From: Thamnaconus septentrionalis
Lineage: Eukaryota > Chordata > Actinopteri > Tetraodontiformes > Monacanthidae
Direction of reading: 5' to 3'
DNA: 64,000 nucleotides
Assembly (NCBI GenBank): GCA_009823395.1
Contig: CM020502.1
Span: 19,252,444 to 19,316,443 of the forward strand
The position numbers and the translations under genes were made by a program. Below are positions 59,161-64,000 of this stretch, piece after piece (positions within the stretch are counted from its first letter, which is position 1; each line of letters starts with the position of its first letter). The notes beneath the pieces were generated by a model that saw only the letters and a list, made by a program, of their open reading frames with translations, made no database searches and was not told the DNA's origin.

Positions 59161-60108
59161 CATTTTTTTTTTTAATTGGCTCAAAAGCTTCTGGAAGCCA
59201 TCTGATATTTTAGTTTGAGCGAGTTGCAGGCGTCGGAAGCAAGCGCCAAGCAAGTCTCGGTGCCGCTTTCGTGTTTCGCGAAGTCGGTCATAGAAATTCA
59301 ACCCAGACGTTGAGTACTGTCAGTACTGCACTACAACATTGATGAAACCTTCCATAGGGGGTTTCCAAAAGAAAAGCTCCCAGTTTTTACATGTTCTTCC
59401 ATTAAAGTAAATAGTTGTTTTTCCTTCCTTACTTACTCTATAATAGTTTGTTTTATTTCTTTATCATTCAGAATTTTTTCAACTCTATTGCACTACATGT
59501 TCCTTTAATTATGTAAATTTTCCCAATGTGGGATAAATAAAGAATTGCCATTGTGTTCTATTCTCTTAATTAACACAGATGTTTTTGCCGTAAAGCAACT
59601 TCAGGAACTGTTGCAAAGTTCCCCTCCATCCTCTTCAGAGAGCGGGTGGCTAACTTCCTGTGAGCTATGTTTCACCCTTCTGGTTATCCAACGTGTGAAC
59701 AGCCAGCCAGGTTGTGAAAGGTGTGACGAGCAAATTAGCGACTGGCCGAAAAAAACGAAGCTCAATAACGGCCCTCGAGATGTCATGTTGAGTTTCAGAG
59801 TTTTAGGAGAGCCGACCGCTCCCTCTTATCGAACTGCGACTCCTCTGCCAGCGGCCGCTCTTCAGCTCAGTCGGCTCCGCTCTGTCACGGAGGATATATG
59901 GGCGACGATAACACTTGTGGCTCTGTGTCAGTTTGCAAGCGTCCGCATTATTTGACTTGGGGAGAGAGCGCGGGCAAAAAGGCAGGCTGACATCGAGGAT
60001 AAGATCCCACTTTAGATTTTCAAATGTCAGCCTGACACGGCCGATTATTGAAAAATTTCCCGACGAGTTCTCAATGGACTGCCGCTCCGCGAGCTTCAAA
60101 CTATGTCC

Positions 60109-60517
60109 TCAAAGGTCCAGTGTTTAATGTTTGGCTTGATTTATGAGTTTTCTATTGGTAAAAGCTTATTATAATGCCCATAAATACATTAATAAATTAA
60201 AAATGTATAATTGCAGTACAATAAAAATGTGGTTTTCCTACCCTTAGAACTGTTTATATATATTTCTATGGAAACCCACTGTGGACAATCCAGCCCACTT
60301 GACAGCGTGTTTCGTAATTAGGGATACTGCATGCATCTTCAAATAAGCCAATGAAGAAGAAGGTGGACAAGGTATCCAGGTTTGTGTGCACAAGGCCACC
60401 GTAGCTCACTGGCAAGCTCCGGAGGGGGAGTAAAAGACGCTGCAGTCTCAAATGTAACCACTTGATGTCGCCGTTTCTTCTTCAAAATCTCCAAATATTA
60501 CACACTTTACCTTTTAC
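60109..60517 (-). mobile_element. Family-C MITE, copy 9 (near full length, reversed)
   Basis: Starts AAAGGTCCAGTGTTTAATG and ends ATTACACACTTTACCTTTTA, with all family blocks in reverse order between. Confidence 0.8.
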
Positions 60518-60539
60518 CAGTTTTATGTAAAACCCACTC

Positions 60540-60960
60540 GTCGCCGACTTTCAAACACCGCGGTAATTGTTCTTCATGAAAGCTTTTGTTTTTCAACAAC
60601 AGTCGATGTTTCTCATGTGAACGTGTCAGCTTTGCTCTCCCTCAAAAGCATTTTTCTCCCTGCATGATTTATCGGAAACACAGAGCGCGATGCATCGCTA
60701 ATGCGTTTGGAACGTTTCCGCTACTGTCTCCCGGAGGGAGGAAGAAAAAGTGAAACAAAACAAAAGAGTTTGCAGAAGTTATTTGAATCTCGCCTCAGAC
60801 GGGCTTACCTGAACCGTCGCGATTGTCTTATGAAAGTTTCAGGCACTGCCAGGCGGGTTAATCGCCGCAGCCCGTTAATTGCATTGTTAGCCTTTAGCCT
60901 GAATTGATGTCGATGCAGCCGTGGCAACGTGAGGCTCAATTATGCCTATTTTAACAAGCA
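60540..60960. promoter_or_regulatory. Candidate conserved enhancer in CTDP1 intron 12
   Basis: GCGGTAATTGTTC, CATGATTTATCGG, GATGCATCGCTAATGCG, CGGGTTAATCGCCGC and CCGTTAATTGCATTG in 400 bp of unique sequence. Inferred. Confidence 0.3.
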
Positions 60961-63900
60961 GGAACAGGTTCAAAGTAAAAACCTAGAAAGATTAGATGGA
61001 ACTTGAAGCTTTGGGGACGCCAGGGGTCTAATAGGGGACTCGACCCTCCTGGAGTGAAAGAAATTTTCGCCACGTCTCAACCCGGGCAGCCGTGAGACTC
61101 TTTCGGACCGTGATTACTGTAAGTTGAAGTGCTATGATTTTCAGAAATTGCCTTTTTTTACATCCAATTGTGGGTTGTGTACAGAAGGCATTAGTCACCG
61201 GAGCGTTACCGGGCTGTAAAATTTCAGCCTTGCAACAACAATGTTCTAAACAAAGTTGTTTTTTTTCTTTCTTTTTTAAAGCAATGCGAACAGTATGAAT
61301 AATTGATGTTCCTTCGCGCTGCCAACCCTGAATGGCACTTCTAACGGGCCACATGTTGGCTTTTATTAAAAGCTGCAACACCTTCAGCTGAAGCGTTTTC
61401 ATTCTGAGACTTATTTTTCTATTCGGGGCAGGAATTATTTAAACATGAATTTGACACACTACATTTGACTCTTTGAATATTGTGTTGGGAAACTCAAAAT
61501 CTGTTTTTGGATAAACAGATTCTTGGACATCCTCCTCTGTGGGGAAATATCCTGCCTTTATCTCTATGAAGCAAAATGATTTGCTCTGATTTCATTATTT
61601 TATCTTCTTAATTAGATTTGGAGTAAATCAAAACGCCAGTGACCGGCGATTAGTTCATTAGTTCTTGTCAAACACTAATGAGGACTGTGGATGCCCAGGA
61701 CAATTACAGTTTAAACAAATTCACTTTTAAACAAAAATTTACAACAAAATAATTGTAATAAACAGCCATGAAACCAAACTATGAATCAATGCTGTAAGTT
61801 CGTATTGTATTAAAAAAAGAGCATTTCTATGCAGTTAATGATTAAATGATGATGTTAAATGTTAGTCTCACAGTACAACTTTGCAATTACTGTTTGAGTA
61901 AGTTCTCCCTGTCTTTCTCGGCACCCTATTGTGCTTTCTAAATATACAACATCAGCCTCTCACCACCAGGACCTTTATAGCAGTGACGTCCATTCTCTGC
62001 TACCACACGCTGGCAGTTATCAGTGTGCTGCCTTTTTTAATTTCCTGTTGTTTGTTTAGCTTTTTTTTTACCCAGCAAGATCAATTCACTCACCTCTTCC
62101 GTTCCTCTCCTCCCTCTTCCTCCTTCTTCCCCTCCGCGCGGTGCGAGAAGGAGGACGCGAAGCCGGTGGGCTTGAGCGAGCGTGTTATTACACCGCTGGC
62201 AGCGACGGAGAAGGTTGTGAAGTCTTTCATTTTGGTTGTCGGACAGCGAGGTGTAAGAAGAAAAACGTAAGAAAAATCAAAAAGTGTTTCATCGACTCTG
62301 ACCCTCTTCTCTCGGAGGCCGTCAAAACTAAAGCCGTTGTCTCCCCACCACCCGAGCGCGGTCCATCGTTCTAATCAGAACGCTTGTGGCGCCGGACTCT
62401 GCCGGTGTGCAGAGTCGCACTCTTCTGGAGTTGGTGCCCACTGGTTCTCCATCAAAAATCAAGAGACTTGGCCGTTTCCTGTGATTAAATAGTTCCCCAT
62501 CAGCAGTCAAAGGATCATCAAGTCCCGTCTTGTGCATGCTTGGTTGCCTGTGTGGTTACAAAAAGTTGCTTCAGTCTTAAAAGACATGCAAGGTGCTGAA
62601 AAAAAAAACATCTGTTTAAGCATTGAGTTACAACTTTAGCCATGATAATACTTTTTTTGCCTAAAAATTGTTAATCAATGCTTAAAAGAAACATTCTAAT
62701 TTTCCCTACATCTCTTATATGCCTTCTTCATTCAGAACTCTAATAATTTCATTCTTATATTAAAAAAAAATCTTAAAGTCAATAAACTATTCAAAGCCTC
62801 AGTCAGCTCCAACCCTCTTGGTTTTAAACAAATATAAAGTTAGGGGGGCTGTGTGGTGGTAACCTATCCATGGACCAAAGTTCTTCTGGCTTTTAGAGCT
62901 GACTGATTTATCTTCGACCATTAGTTTCACGGCAGCACCACTTTGTGAGGCCAGTGAGGAACAGTTGGTCCCTCTTAGAATAGTGAACCTACATACACCT
63001 ACATTATGATATTTCTTATTCCCGTCGTCCGCTGCATTTATTCCCTGTTGATCCTCTAATAGCTTCCAAGTGTATATTCCTAATTGAAGGGATTTTATCT
63101 CCATCATTCCATTAAAATGAAGTTATTTTTCCAAAACGGCCATTTGTCTTTTGTGGTTTGCGTTCATTTATATTCCGATAATGCGCCACTATCAACAGTC
63201 TTGTAAAAAGACATTAATCTCCACTGTAGCGTTGTAAGCGAGGCCTTGCCTCCCAACTTGTTTAGCAATCAATCACGCTCTGTTTTTCTTATCATTTCAC
63301 TGCCTGAGTTCTCACCTTAGCAAGTTGCAGTTGAACGGTTATGGTGCAACACTCATCAATATTTAATTCCCATGAATCAGTCCAAGTTTTTTGCTTTTAT
63401 TAGGAAAAGAAAAGCGCAGTTCAGCGTGACATTATAGAATGCATCAGCCACTTTTTAAATCTCCTTTTACTGCGGGTGCTTTGTCAGCTCCTGCTTTTGC
63501 AGTTTTTTTTAGCAGTACGTTGTTTAAAAGTGACAGAGCACCCTGGGAAATGTTTCATGTAATGAAACGCGTGTCCACTTTTTTTCTCCTTTGTGTGTGT
63601 TATGGGTGCCTCTGCTATGAACCTGAGGCGCATTTGAAAAAATGGGTTCAAACAAATGAGCCACAGCGCTTTTTAACTAAGGAGAACACAGAGCATCATG
63701 GGATTTTATTTCTGCCTGAGGCACGCTGAAGGATCACGTGTTGCTTAAGTATGTGTTCTGTTTCTGCTGACTCTGTAGCTTTCAGTAAAGTCTGTTCACC
63801 TTGACGTCCTCGTGGGGTTCGTCGTATAAGTTTCTTTAATTATTTATTTTTTGTGGCCCTGATTTTTCTTACAGCCTGTCATGCTCTTGTGGGAGAGTGG

Positions 63901-64000
63901 GGGGGGGGGCATTCTTGCGTGGCTGAAAATCAGAGCAAAGCCCCCCCGTGTTTGCTTCATAGCAAAATTTTTGTTTGTAAAACTCTGGCTTTCTTATGCT

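Overview
This is a window of vertebrate nuclear DNA, almost certainly from a teleost fish. Coding sequence is split into short exons with GT/AG introns. Introns are full of fish-type DNA transposons (Tc1-like, hAT), a tRNA-derived SINE, a Ty3/gypsy element and long (TA)n tracts. Three conserved single-copy eukaryotic genes account for all the protein coding I can support. I give exon borders from splice sites and unbroken reading phase; gene names come from comparison with remembered vertebrate proteins, not from a database search.

Layout. (1) Positions 1-12968, + strand: the 3' 29 exons of CPSF1, the 160-kDa subunit of the cleavage and polyadenylation specificity factor; the 5' end lies left of the window. 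(2) 13945-25390, - strand: ADCK5, an aarF/UbiB-type mitochondrial kinase-like protein, in 15 exons (the first, of 8 codons, is tentative). It is tail-to-tail with CPSF1. (3) 25400-28080: intergenic, with a 1-kb inverted repeat holding (TA)n tracts and a widespread fish repeat. (4) 28619-56601 and beyond, + strand: CTDP1 (FCP1), the RNA polymerase II CTD phosphatase, in 12 exons; the last coding exon or exons lie right of the window. Its introns are long (11.3 kb before exon 12, more than 7.4 kb after it) and carry most of the repeats plus several unique, homeodomain-site-rich blocks that could be conserved enhancers.

Functionally, CPSF1 and CTDP1 both act in RNA polymerase II transcription (3'-end processing and CTD dephosphorylation), while ADCK5 is predicted to be mitochondrial. 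CPSF1-ADCK5 are also neighbours in human (8q24.3), whereas human CTDP1 lies on 18q23, so the ADCK5-CTDP1 junction differs between the lineages.

Main points for a second look: a one-base loss that breaks the CPSF1 frame; a repeat family of at least nine copies with ~470-bp full length; a Tc1-like insertion nested in one of these copies and itself carrying five telomeric repeats and an inverted local copy; a 723-bp element with matching inverted ends and 15-bp flanking direct repeats; an AT-rich giant inverted repeat beside the ADCK5 promoter; and a polyglutamine run in CTDP1.
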